Below are positions 18,211 through 27,208 of a stretch of 62,246 nucleotides of DNA, piece by piece. The notes below the pieces were generated by a model. It was not told the origin of the DNA, did no database searches, and worked only from the letters and a program-made list of their open reading frames with translations. Position numbers and translations under genes: made by a program. How positions within the stretch are numbered: the stretch's first letter is position 1; the number at the start of each line of letters is the position of its first letter. The stretch is from Colwellia sp. (GTDB lineage Bacteria; Pseudomonadota; Gammaproteobacteria; Enterobacterales; Alteromonadaceae), in contig DPHE01000079.1 of assembly GCA_003521815.1 (NCBI GenBank), forward strand, positions 1-62,246. Reading direction: 5' to 3'.

Positions 18211-18462
18211 ATGTCTAAGCCGAATAAAAAAGGCCCAACAAAAACCGTCGATATTTTTTGCAAGGCATGTAACGCACACTTATTTAAATATAGAAAAGGT
18301 GGGAAGGGTGCTTTGGTGAAATGTTTTAAAGAACGTATAAGCCAAGATTACACCGTAAGCGTTGGTGTGTGTCCTAAATGCGATAAAGTATTCGCTCGTG
18401 ACACTTTGGTTAAAGGCACACCTGCTTATAAAATTGTTGGTGGTAAAGTTTGGTTCAAATAG
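18211..18462 (+). CDS. Small zinc-ribbon protein
   Basis: The 83-residue protein has two CxxC pairs (FCKACN and VCPKCD, about 35 residues apart) that should hold one zinc. The chain is basic (GKGALVKCFKERIS). Similar short proteins occur in Alteromonadales as conserved hypotheticals. It lies 17 bp after the FtsZ paralogue in the same direction, so the two are probably translated from one mRNA; whether they work together is inference. Confidence 0.75.
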   Translation: MSKPNKKGPTKTVDIFCKACNAHLFKYRKGGKGALVKCFKERISQDYTVSVGVCPKCDKVFARDTLVKGTPAYKIVGGKVWFK

Positions 18463-18533
18463 CGATGGGGTTATGATGAATTACAACCACACAAGTAATA
18501 ACTAGACCCAGAGGATCGTCATATACTTTCAAT

Positions 18534-19006
18534 CTATATATTAGATTTCATTTGATCATTTGAATTTGAGTAAGCTTTGTTTTTTAATAACCAGTATGTT
18601 ATCCCTAAGGCTATTGTTACTAAAGCAAGTCCAATAACTTGTTCCACTGAAACAATTTTGACATCTAGTACGATAATTTTACGTGCGACGGACATTAAGG
18701 CAGTCGCAACAACCAATTCTACCGGAATAACATTTGATCCTAGATATAATCGAATATTGATAAAATTTCAACGGCTATCAATACCACCATAAAAGCACCA
18801 AAAGTTTGCAAAATATCTTCAACATCTAAGAGAAAGTATGGAGGAGTAGAGAGTTTCATGTACAGAACATACACAACATCAGCAATACTCCAATAGATGA
18901 CTAAGACCATCAATAAGGCGAGTATTCTTATGGCAAATCGTATAGTACGATGTAAGACCATTAACAATGGATCGGAGTGATTCGCAGGTAGTTCTTCGTG
19001 TTTCAT
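18534..19006 (-). pseudogene. PsiE-like membrane protein, frameshifted
   Basis: Two minus-strand frames together make a normal PsiE-family protein (phosphate-starvation-inducible PsiE superfamily, four membrane helices). The first frame runs to FMVVLIAVEILS, then goes out of frame at about 18758-18761. The second frame continues NIRLYLGSNVIPVELVVATALM to a natural end. Loss of one base explains the break. The start is the ATG at 19006, six bases after AAGGA. Either the gene is dead or the base is a sequencing error. Confidence 0.8.
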
Positions 19007-19205
19007 AGTCATTCCTTGACGATAAGGATAAATTAATCTAAATTTATTCTCTTTGTATATTACTGAGAAATCACAGTAATATACAGCTAAATTTCATTTT
19101 ATCTAAGCCTTTGATTGCACACAAATAGCTCGGGTCGAATCAATGTTATAAAAAATTTAATCCGTATATTGGTTGGAGCAACTCTAAAAAATGGTGAGTA
19201 AAGTA

Positions 19206-19889
19206 TTAGTCTGCAAGACATTTAGTTAGCCAGGTACCAATATCATTAAGCTGCTCTGGCAAAACACTGTGAGCCATTGGGTAGGTTTTCCATTGAGTAT
19301 TATAGCCTTTATTTTTCATTAACTCGTTTGCCATTTTCCCTGCTGACATGGGAACAACATCATCAACTTTGCCATGGTGTTGAAGTACCAGCGTGTTTTT
19401 ATTAGCCGTACTGAGCTCTGTGGGTAATTGATCTTTTATCGGTAAATAACATGACAAGGCTATTATTCCTGCCAACGTTTGCTCATACCGCAAACCAGTA
19501 TACAAACTCATAACACCGCCTTGACTAAAACCAGCTAAAACAATGTTACTTGCGGGTATTCCATTATCAATTTGTTCTTGAATTAGCGCTTGCACCAAAG
19601 ACTCAGATTTCAGCACACCATCCATATCCGCTCGATTATGCAAATCATTATTTTTAATGTCGTACCAGGCTGGCATCACAAAACCATTATTAATAGAAAT
19701 GGCTTGTTCTGGCGCATGGGGGAAAACAAAACGTATCGCATGATTATGTGGTAAATTTAATAAGGGTACTACGGGTGCAAAGCCTGCTCCTGAATCACCT
19801 AAACCATGGAGCCAGATAACACAAGAAGTAGCCGTTTTTTTTGGCTCAATCGTAATACGATCCAGCAATGTTGTTAGTTTTTTCATCAT
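19206..19889 (-). CDS. Carboxylesterase/phospholipase family hydrolase
   Basis: The 227-residue serine hydrolase of the acyl-protein thioesterase/carboxylesterase family has VIWLHGLGDSGAGF, FPHAPEQAISINNGFVMPAWYD, the nucleophile elbow GFSQGGVMS, the acid in HGKVDDVVP, and the His in YPMAHSVLPE. It hydrolyses short acyl esters in the cytoplasm; the natural substrate is unknown. I start it at the double Met after AAAAGAGAT. An upstream extension of 37 codons has no family match. Confidence 0.9.
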   Translation of the reverse strand: MMKKLTTLLDRITIEPKKTATSCVIWLHGLGDSGAGFAPVVPLLNLPHNHAIRFVFPHAPEQAISINNGFVMPAWYDIKNNDLHNRADMDGVLKSESLVQALIQEQIDNGIPASNIVLAGFSQGGVMSLYTGLRYEQTLAGIIALSCYLPIKDQLPTELSTANKNTLVLQHHGKVDDVVPMSAGKMANELMKNKGYNTQWKTYPMAHSVLPEQLNDIGTWLTKCLAD

Positions 19890-20102
19890 ATCTCTTTTAG
19901 TTGAATATTCTCTTGGACGGTATAATATACTGTATTTAGTTGAAAAGCAGGAAGTCTCTGAGATAGGTTTAGTGAGACAATGAGGTAATCGTCTCATCAC
20001 AACGTTGAATTAGGCTGATATATCAATCAATGACATATAATATTCTTACTAAAATGCCAACTAGCGAATAAAAATGAAGTCTCCACTTAAGGTTAATAAT
20101 AA

Positions 20103-20528
20103 ATGACTCGGTTAAAAGCAGCCGCGATGGTTTGCCATGGTTTGGCTATCTTTCCTATGTTTGTGGGTGGATTGGTTTACGCGATTCGCGATAGTTATTT
20201 ATCCTATCATGCCGTGGCAACAACCTATACATGGCAAGAATTAGCACCAGGGATACAGATATTGTTTCAAGCGATGTTAAACGGGGCAGGGAGTTTAATG
20301 CTTTTGACAGCACTAACTTTAATACTCTTGTTAGTTATACCTTTTAGAAAGAATGAACGCTGGTGTTTTTGGGCGATACCGTTAATTGGTATTAGCGCGA
20401 TGCTAACCACGGTACGTTCAGCGGTATTAGTTGATCTCAATACGCCCGCAAATCCACCGTGGATCTGGTTATTTATTGTGATTGCTCTATTTATTAGTGG
20501 TTTGTTTTTATCTTATCAAAAAGAGTGA
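20103..20528 (+). CDS. Four-helix membrane protein, unknown
   Basis: The 141-residue protein has four predicted membrane segments (about 8-27, 58-78, 87-105 and 118-136) and a small loop with NPPW before the last helix. I do not recognise the family. It converges on oleA with 17 bp between stop codons. Confidence 0.7.
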   Translation: MTRLKAAAMVCHGLAIFPMFVGGLVYAIRDSYLSYHAVATTYTWQELAPGIQILFQAMLNGAGSLMLLTALTLILLLVIPFRKNERWCFWAIPLIGISAMLTTVRSAVLVDLNTPANPPWIWLFIVIALFISGLFLSYQKE

Positions 20529-20545
20529 ATAATTGACTTAAAGGG

Positions 20546-21607
20546 CTACCACTCAAGCCCCATCATTATGCAACTCAAACCACTACCAATACCTAGAAAG
20601 GCAACCTTATCATTTTTTTTCAAAAAACTTTGTTCCGTAGCCATAGCTGCGGTTACCGGTAATGATATAGTGCCCATATTACCAAGGGTTGGAAACGTGA
20701 TGAAATCCTGTTTTTCATTAAACTTTAATTGCTCAAGCACGTGTTTTCTATTAACCGAGCCTATTTGATGACAGATCAATTTATCAACATCGGATCTTTG
20801 CCAATCGGATTCAACTAAGAAGTCTTGCCAAGTTAAATTACCCAAATTCATGCCCTTTTTAAGAAGCAATGGAGCATCTGTGGTCATTACTTCTTTAAAT
20901 AGACCTGACGCAACTGGTTGCATGCCCCAATGACAAATTTCAAAATCGGCTGCGGATGTCCGGCTAGTCACCGTTAATAATTTATGCCCCTTGAGTTCAT
21001 GGTAGCCTTGGCGCGCAGTAAAAGAACCATCGGTGATTAAAATAGCTGTCGCACCAGAGCCTCCTGTAAGTGTTGCTAATGTATCAGCAAAAACAGACAT
21101 GGTTGGATTATCTAACAAATACCTGATACTACTTTCAACAATGGAATGCGCCGATTCACAAGAAACCACCAGGCCAGCTTTAATCTGCCCTAGCTCGATA
21201 CGATTAGCGATATCAATAATACCATTCATTGCACCAAGACAAGCGTTGCTGATATCATGAATAACCGTATGACTATTTGCCCCTAGTTGTGCCGCAACTC
21301 GACACGCAGTTGCTGGCTCATAACCTTCTCGGCAAACACCCGTGTAAATAATTGCACCAATATCCTTAATGTCAAAGTTGGTTTTATTGAGGCATTTTTT
21401 AGCCGCAGCAATAGCACCGTCAGAGTAGCGAAAACCTTCATTCCACCAACGACGTTGTTCTATTCCAGTGAACGCTTTAAGTTGACCTTTGGGGATGTGA
21501 AGGGCTTTGTATACAGGCTCAAGTCTACGCTCAATTTCTTCACTAGAAATAATCCGTGGAGCCAGTTGATAACTAATATCATCGATAAATACGCGTGCGT
21601 ATTGCAT
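20546..21607 (-). CDS. oleA: OleA-type 3-oxoacyl-ACP synthase III (head-to-head condensing enzyme)
   Basis: OleA joins two fatty acyl-CoA chains in a non-decarboxylative Claisen condensation, the first step of long-chain olefin synthesis. The 353-residue thiolase has the nucleophile Cys in HDISNACLGAMNG, His in DKLICHQIGS and Asn in TLGNMGTISLP. The GVCREGYEPATACR segment and IEQRRWW are as in Shewanella OleA, and the Glu in EPATA may be the second-subunit base. The start MQYARVFID matches that family, so I trim 24 residues from the longest frame. No oleB, oleC or oleD gene is adjacent. Confidence 0.85.
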   Translation of the reverse strand: MQYARVFIDDISYQLAPRIISSEEIERRLEPVYKALHIPKGQLKAFTGIEQRRWWNEGFRYSDGAIAAAKKCLNKTNFDIKDIGAIIYTGVCREGYEPATACRVAAQLGANSHTVIHDISNACLGAMNGIIDIANRIELGQIKAGLVVSCESAHSIVESSIRYLLDNPTMSVFADTLATLTGGSGATAILITDGSFTARQGYHELKGHKLLTVTSRTSAADFEICHWGMQPVASGLFKEVMTTDAPLLLKKGMNLGNLTWQDFLVESDWQRSDVDKLICHQIGSVNRKHVLEQLKFNEKQDFITFPTLGNMGTISLPVTAAMATEQSFLKKNDKVAFLGIGSGLSCIMMGLEW

Positions 21608-21684
21608 GTCAGTTGAAAATCCATTAATAAATGATAAATATGAGGCAGGGATAACTACAACAGCATCCGAGTAAGGCATTTATT

Positions 21685-21724
21685 TGTAGGGTAAATAAAT
21701 GCTAAATGAACATTCTACCCTACA
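21685..21724. promoter_or_regulatory. Inverted repeat upstream of oleA
   Basis: TGTAGGGTA and TACCCTACA are perfect 9-bp arms separated by 22 bp, 78-117 bp before the oleA start. The rest of this 317-bp gap up to the SQR remnant shows no gene. It could be an operator or a leader hairpin. Confidence 0.4.
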
Positions 21725-21924
21725 GATAAATGATTATACCTTAGTCTGATTCATCCTTCACCCGTTCAGGTTATTAATATTCAAGTAGTATCTTGGCTAT
21801 AAAGTTTTCAAGTTTAAGTGACTAGTGCAAAGGTGATAAATATATTTCGATAGACTAATTTTTTATAGATGATTTTTTGCAATATTCATTATATTAACTG
21901 ATAAATAGGTTATGTTCGTGTCAA

Positions 21925-22482
21925 CTAATTGCGGTTGATGGTCTGAAAAAAATTGCTACTTTCCAAGTGGTTAATGAATATGGCACTTCGTTAATAGAAA
22001 CGGATTTTGACATGCTTCATGTTGTGCCGCCTAAATCCGCACCTGACTTCATTAAAGTTAATCTATTAGCTGATAGCAATGGGTGGATAGATGTTGATCA
22101 ATCAACTCTACAACATAAAGTATATGAGAATATTTTTGCGTTAGGTGATGAATGTAATATTCCCAATGCTAAAACTGCTGCCGCTGCTAGAATGCAAGCT
22201 CCAATTGTCGCAAGTAATTTACTTTATGCAAGGAATTCACAAAGTGAAAGAGCTATTTATAACGGTTATGGGAGTTGTCATTTAACCGTTGAAAGAGGCA
22301 AAGTTGTTCTAGCAGAATTTGGATATGGGGGTAAAATATTTAATAGTATGCCAAGCTCGATTATCAACGGTAACCGTCCGTCCCGATTAGTTTGGCTTTT
22401 AAAGGAGAGGATAATTCCGCCAATCTATTGGGAAGGTATGCTCAAAGGCAGAGAGTGGTTGGCAAAGCCAAAACTCAAGTGA
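21925..22482 (+). pseudogene. SQR-type FAD oxidoreductase, 5'-truncated
   Basis: The open frame matches the C-terminal half of sulfide:quinone-oxidoreductase-type flavoproteins: VVNEYGT, DMLHVVPPKSAPDF, NIFALGDECNIPNAKTAAAAR, NGYGSCHLTVERGKVVLAEFGYGGK and a membrane-binding end IIPPIYWEGMLKGREWL. Homology starts at about 21925 (LIAVDGLKKI) with no start codon in frame, and the FAD-binding N-terminal half of about 230 residues is missing. The 3' end is intact and is followed by the tRNA terminator. Confidence 0.8.
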
Positions 22483-22505
22483 TATAGCATATTTCTCGTT
22501 CACTA

Positions 22506-22545
22506 TTAAATAAAAAAGACGCCCTAGGGCGTCTTTTTTATTTAA
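22506..22545. terminator. 40-base perfect palindromic terminator beside tRNA-Pro
   Basis: The whole 40 bases form one palindrome with GACGCCC/GGGCGTC at its centre and A/T-rich outer arms. It begins 3 bp past the tRNA 3' end on the minus strand and ends the truncated flavoprotein transcript on the plus strand. It is a bidirectional Rho-independent terminator. Confidence 0.9.
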
Positions 22546-22547
22546 TG

Positions 22548-22624
22548 TGGTCGGAGTAATAGGATTCGAACCTATGACCTCGCGCCCCCCAGGCGCACGC
22601 GCTACCAAGCTGCGCTATACCCCG
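22548..22624 (-). tRNA. tRNA-Pro (GGG anticodon)
   Basis: On the minus strand the cloverleaf is complete: acceptor CGGGGTA/TACTCCG with one G-T pair, D arm GCGC/GCGC, anticodon stem TGCGC/GCGCG around loop CTGGGGG (anticodon GGG), T arm ATAGG-TTCGAAT-CCTAT, and an encoded ACCA end. The length is 77 nt. It is a single tRNA gene with its own terminator. Confidence 0.97.
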
Positions 22625-22800
22625 ATAACAAAACATAGTATAAACTTCATCAGTACTCTAGGGAAGTTACTCACTCTACTTAACTTACGTTTTTCGATGT
22701 CTATATTAATGATTTATTTACCGAATGCAACGACAATTAGTCGTTCAATCAGTTAATTGTTATTAATTATCAATAATCGAATGATTAATACGCAAGTTGT

Positions 22801-24516
22801 TTATTTTCGCTCTGTTTGCAAGCTAAATTGTTTAATAAAGTGTACGCCGTCAATCATCAACGGAAAATCTTTATTTACGGTGATCGGGGCAGCTAATTGA
22901 CTTGAGTAGCTTTCAAAGCTCCCATTTTGGTCAATGAATACAGATTTATATTTATTAAAAATCATCAGACCTTCAGCAGACGTATTCGCTATTACTCTAT
23001 CTTTATTCAACGTTAATAGATTTGTGCCATTACTATAACTTTTATTGTCAACATCACAGCCAAGCCAATTAGTTATTAGGGTGGGTTGTAAGTCCATATG
23101 GCTAGTTAATTGGCTTATCGCTTTAGCATCGGTATTAGTTTCATTTGGTATAATCAACAATGCTGGCTTAAGTGCTAATCGAGTATTTATATTTTGATTC
23201 CCTAACGAGCTTATCCAAATAATATCTTTATGTTTTTTTTGTTGTTGGGCTAATAATATTGCATCAACAAATAGTTCAAACTGATAGCGACTATTATTGT
23301 TGTGTTCACTTTCTTGTGGTGTACTTTTAAAATAAATCAAATGTAAACCAGGTTTTTTACTATTTAATTTGTCAGCGAAAATAAGAGAAGAAATATCATT
23401 AAGTTGAATTTTTTCAATAAATAAATCGTTAAACCACAAAGTATTGCTATTGCCCTCAGCATTTTTTTTACTGATTAATGTATAACTGCTAGCTAAATTT
23501 TGCTGTTCAATCACTTGAAATAATAAGGGTTTAGTTTGCTGCGCTATGATATCTTTTTGGTAAATGCTTGGTAATGAATAGAAGAGATTAAACCAACTAT
23601 TATCTAATAATGCCGTATCTACATGGTTGTTCAGCTGATAATTTGCCACGCTGATACGACGTTCAACCTGCTGTAATTGACGCCTATTTAACTGTTCGTC
23701 AGTAAGTATTAAAAATACCGATTGTGTTGTTGCGGTTGTTTTTGAACATTGCGATTCACTTAGTTGAGGATAATTAGGGATAGCACGACTAAAAGAGAGC
23801 GGGCTCGTTGTTCGCTCAATATAATTATCAATATCAAACAAACCATACTTGGTTAGCAGTGTTTTTGCTGTTGCGGGATATGATAACGGCAATACAGTGT
23901 CTTGGCGTAATACGTCATAATCAAGATTTGCATCGGCCCAAATATGAGTTAAGTGACTAAAGAAAAAAGCTAATACTAAGACGACAATGACAAAACGGGA
24001 AAAAATTGTTTTTTGTAGTTGTTTCAAATGTTTCCAAGCATAATTACTTAGCGTAAATTCGAATCCTAAAATAACAATCGCTAACGCGCCACTCACAAGA
24101 TAAAAAAAACTATTAGTTTGTACTATTTCTTTTATCAATTCGATAATTTGTGAGCTAGAAGAAGCATTTAAGTGATATCCTAAACGGCTATAAATAAAAC
24201 CATCAAGGATTAGTAGTAGCAGACCAAACGTAAAAATAATGGATCCACTCGTACGAATTACCTTGGTATTTGGCCACACTAGTGTGAGTGGAAATAAAAT
24301 CAAGATAAAACTCATAAAGGTTAAAAAAGCAATATGACTAACCCACGTTGTAATGAGGTATATTTGTCCTAATAAGGTATCGGGTGCTGTTTCGCTAAAT
24401 AAATAATAAGAGGATAGGATGATAGCGGCAATAATATTAAAAAAAGTGAACCAATGGCTCCAGCTAATTAAATGTAACAGTTTTTTGCTATAGCTTTTTG
24501 TATCAAAAGAGACCAT
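22801..24516 (-). CDS. yejM: YejM/PbgA-like inner-membrane sulfatase-fold protein (DUF3413)
   Basis: YejM (PbgA/LapC) senses lipopolysaccharide at the inner membrane and controls LpxC turnover in enterobacteria. The 571-residue protein has five membrane helices in the first 200 residues (DUF3413 start with WSHWFTFFNIIAA), then RQDTVLPLSYPATAKTLLTKYGL, and a periplasmic alkaline-phosphatase-like domain. The domain has GLHLIYFKSTP but not the full set of sulfatase metal ligands, as in YejM. It follows yejL by 41 bp. Whether it regulates LPS here is inferred from the family. Confidence 0.9.
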   Translation of the reverse strand: MVSFDTKSYSKKLLHLISWSHWFTFFNIIAAIILSSYYLFSETAPDTLLGQIYLITTWVSHIAFLTFMSFILILFPLTLVWPNTKVIRTSGSIIFTFGLLLLILDGFIYSRLGYHLNASSSSQIIELIKEIVQTNSFFYLVSGALAIVILGFEFTLSNYAWKHLKQLQKTIFSRFVIVVLVLAFFFSHLTHIWADANLDYDVLRQDTVLPLSYPATAKTLLTKYGLFDIDNYIERTTSPLSFSRAIPNYPQLSESQCSKTTATTQSVFLILTDEQLNRRQLQQVERRISVANYQLNNHVDTALLDNSWFNLFYSLPSIYQKDIIAQQTKPLLFQVIEQQNLASSYTLISKKNAEGNSNTLWFNDLFIEKIQLNDISSLIFADKLNSKKPGLHLIYFKSTPQESEHNNNSRYQFELFVDAILLAQQQKKHKDIIWISSLGNQNINTRLALKPALLIIPNETNTDAKAISQLTSHMDLQPTLITNWLGCDVDNKSYSNGTNLLTLNKDRVIANTSAEGLMIFNKYKSVFIDQNGSFESYSSQLAAPITVNKDFPLMIDGVHFIKQFSLQTERK

Positions 24517-24557
24517 TGATGATTATTCTTCTCTGTTTTTATCTTTAATTGTAAGTA

Positions 24558-24776
24558 CTAATGAGTTTTTTGGATAGATTGTTTTAATGCGCGGCTAAAA
24601 TTGTCTACAATAGTACTTTGCTGATCAGCAGGGATTTTGCTAATAACGTTGGTGATAGTATTGCCTAAACACATTAAGGCTAAATCAGTGGTTGCTGATT
24701 CGTTAACAAGAACATCCATCAATTCTTGAATAATTTTTTCTACACGTTCGTTGGAGTATTTCGATACAATGGGCAT
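24558..24776 (-). CDS. yejL: YejL family protein (DUF1414)
   Basis: The 72-residue all-helical protein matches YejL (YSNERVEKIIQELMDVLVNESATTDLALMCLGN...ISKIP...IVDNFSRALKQSI). Its function is unknown. Gene order yejL-yejM, divergent from yejK, is conserved in many gammaproteobacteria and supports the call. Confidence 0.93.
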   Translation of the reverse strand: MPIVSKYSNERVEKIIQELMDVLVNESATTDLALMCLGNTITNVISKIPADQQSTIVDNFSRALKQSIQKTH

Positions 24777-24876
24777 AATGACACTTAATTGCTGATGATA
24801 AATTTAATTGCGTTAGTTTATCAAATGCCTGAACAATATACTAATAAAGTCACTTCAGTATTAATATGAGTATTAC

Positions 24877-26016
24877 ATGAGTTTAATCATTTCAAATATT
24901 GCGTTACATTTTCTTTCTAAAAAAGAAGAATCAGGAGAAGTATCACTCCGCTTAGGTCCTGAAAACTTAAAACCTGAACAAGGTGGGACGAGTACTAAAA
25001 TAACGGCATTTGTTGATGGTTTACATGCTATCTATAATAGCAAGGCTAGTAAGGCTTATGGCAGTTTCACTACCATGCCAATGGCAGGTAATCTTGCCGA
25101 CAGCACTGAAAATAGTAGTAACAACAGTGGAATAAAAACTGCTCGCTTTGTTGATTTGATGGAAAGCTATTTTAATAATAAGCAAAGCTTTTTTAACTTT
25201 AGCATTCAAGCAGCAAACAGTTTAAAAAATGAAATTGAAAAATATGATTTAGACGAAACCGGTTATCTTATTGTTTGTCATTACGAATATATGGGCGGAC
25301 GATTTTTACTTGTGGCCGTTATTCCGGTGTCTGAGCATTATAGTGTTGATGGTGAACTTAATATTTCTGCCGATCAGCATTTAGATATCAATAAATTACA
25401 ATTAGCGGCACGCATTGATTTATTTGATTATCAACAAAATGCCAGTGGTAACCGTTATATTTCTTTTATTAAAGGCCGTGCGGGACGTAAAGTCTCTGAC
25501 TTTTTTCTAGACTTTTTAGGCTGTGAAGAAGGTTTAAACTCAAAAGAGCAAACACAAACCTTAGTTCGCGCAGTTGAAGATTATGTTGCTGTAAACCAAT
25601 TAGATGCCGGTGAAAAACAACAAACACGTAAAGAATTGTTAAGTTACTGTAAAGAACAAAAATCCAGTTCACAGGATGTTTCAATACAAGAAATCGGCAA
25701 AGTTATAGGTCATACAACAACAGATTCTACTGGTCAGAGCCAAGATTTTTATCAGTTTTGCCAACAACAATCATACCCGATTGAAGAGTCATTTCCCCAT
25801 GATCAGACTGTGGTTAATAAAATCACTAAATATTCGGGTTATGGTAATGGTATAAGCTTAAGTTTTGAGCGCAGCCATTTTGGTCAAGATGTGGTTTATA
25901 ATCCGCATAATGACTCTATTATTATTTATAAAGTACCACCCAACTTGAAAGAGCAATTACAAATATTGCTTGCTAATGCCAGTGATATAAATGGCGAGTC
26001 AGAACCACTTGAATAA
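24877..26016 (+). CDS. yejK: Nucleoid-associated protein YejK (NdpA)
   Basis: YejK is a nucleoid-associated protein that in E. coli affects topoisomerases. The 379-residue protein, somewhat longer than the E. coli 335, has the family landmarks SNIALHFL near the start, DETGYLIVCHYEYMGGRFLLVAVIP, NRYISFIKGRAGRKVSDFFLDFLGC, and the terminal NDSIIIYKVPPNLKEQL. A serine/asparagine-rich insert at about 70-90 (ADSTENSSNNSGI) accounts for part of the extra length. It diverges from yejL across 100 bp. Confidence 0.95.
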   Translation: MSLIISNIALHFLSKKEESGEVSLRLGPENLKPEQGGTSTKITAFVDGLHAIYNSKASKAYGSFTTMPMAGNLADSTENSSNNSGIKTARFVDLMESYFNNKQSFFNFSIQAANSLKNEIEKYDLDETGYLIVCHYEYMGGRFLLVAVIPVSEHYSVDGELNISADQHLDINKLQLAARIDLFDYQQNASGNRYISFIKGRAGRKVSDFFLDFLGCEEGLNSKEQTQTLVRAVEDYVAVNQLDAGEKQQTRKELLSYCKEQKSSSQDVSIQEIGKVIGHTTTDSTGQSQDFYQFCQQQSYPIEESFPHDQTVVNKITKYSGYGNGISLSFERSHFGQDVVYNPHNDSIIIYKVPPNLKEQLQILLANASDINGESEPLE

Positions 26017-26140
26017 CACGTTAAAGGATTTTTTTATGGTTACGTGTTACGCAACGAATTTAATTTTAAATAAAATATCAAAGACTTATCTTATTTAGTT
26101 AAGTTAGTCTGAAAATACAACAATATTGGAAATAACTATA

Positions 26141-27184
26141 ATGACATCTCAAATCAGTACTATTACTATTGCTCGCCCTGATGATTGGCACGTACATTTA
26201 CGCGATGGTGAGGTATTAAAAAATACAGTGGCTGATACTAGTCGCTATTTTGGCCGCGCTATTGTTATGCCAAATTTAGTACCACCAGTAACGAATGCCG
26301 AGCTGGCAAAAAGCTACTATGATCGCATTATGGCGGCTTCACCAAATAAGCATTTTAAACCCTTAATGGTGCTTTATTTAACAGACAATACCCGTGCTCA
26401 GGATATTATTGAGGCGAAAGAGTCAGGCATTGTTTATGCGGCAAAATTATATCCTGCTGGCGCAACAACTAACTCTTCTTCTGGTGTTACCGATGTTGCT
26501 AAGTTAAAGGCCGTATTTGCGGCAATGCAAAGCGTTGGTATGCCGTTACTGATTCATGGTGAAGTTACCACGGATGACATTGATATTTTCGATCGTGAGC
26601 AAGTGTTCATTGATACTATATTGGCCCCGTTAGTTGCTAGCTATCCTGATCTTAACGTAGTGTTAGAGCATATCACCACCAAAAATGCAGTAGATTTTGT
26701 GCAAAGTGCGGGTAAAAACGTCGCAGCAACTATTACCGCACATCATTTACTATATAACCGTAACGATATGTTAGTTGGCGGCATTCGTCCTCACTACTTC
26801 TGCCTACCTATTTTAAAGCGCAATATTCATCAACAAGCGCTTATTGAGGCTGCAACTAGTGGTAATAACAAATTTTTCTTAGGTACTGATTCTGCGCCTC
26901 ATGCACAGCATGCTAAAGAATCAGCTTGTGGCTGTGCCGGTTGTTACACAGCTCATGCGGCAATAGAGCTATACACTGAAGTATTTGAACAAGAAGATGC
27001 GTTAGATAAGTTAGAAGCTTTTGCTAGTTTAAATGGCCCAGTTTTTTATCAGTTACCTGTTAATGAAGACACAATCACACTAGTTAAAAAATCATGGCAA
27101 GTACCTGCAACATTAAACTTTGGCAATGATGTTGTGGTACCTGTTCGTGGTGATGACAGTATTGCTTGGCAAGTTGAAGATTAA
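26141..27184 (+). CDS. pyrC: Dihydroorotase
   Basis: PyrC closes carbamoyl-aspartate to dihydroorotate in pyrimidine synthesis. The 347-residue length equals the short E. coli type. Zinc ligands are visible in HVHLRDG, the carbamylated Lys in AKLYPAGATTNSSSG, His in LIHGEV and LEHITT, and Asp in LGTDSAPHAQHAKE. I use the ATG after GGAAATAACTATA rather than a TTG five codons earlier. Confidence 0.97.
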   Translation: MTSQISTITIARPDDWHVHLRDGEVLKNTVADTSRYFGRAIVMPNLVPPVTNAELAKSYYDRIMAASPNKHFKPLMVLYLTDNTRAQDIIEAKESGIVYAAKLYPAGATTNSSSGVTDVAKLKAVFAAMQSVGMPLLIHGEVTTDDIDIFDREQVFIDTILAPLVASYPDLNVVLEHITTKNAVDFVQSAGKNVAATITAHHLLYNRNDMLVGGIRPHYFCLPILKRNIHQQALIEAATSGNNKFFLGTDSAPHAQHAKESACGCAGCYTAHAAIELYTEVFEQEDALDKLEAFASLNGPVFYQLPVNEDTITLVKKSWQVPATLNFGNDVVVPVRGDDSIAWQVED

Positions 27185-27208
27185 GTAAAGTGAGTTTAAA
27201 GGATAAAA

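Noticed and set aside
22548..22624. tRNA-Pro as the attachment site of an island containing the truncated flavoprotein
   Set aside because: No duplicate of the tRNA 3' end was seen in the window and no integrase is adjacent to it.
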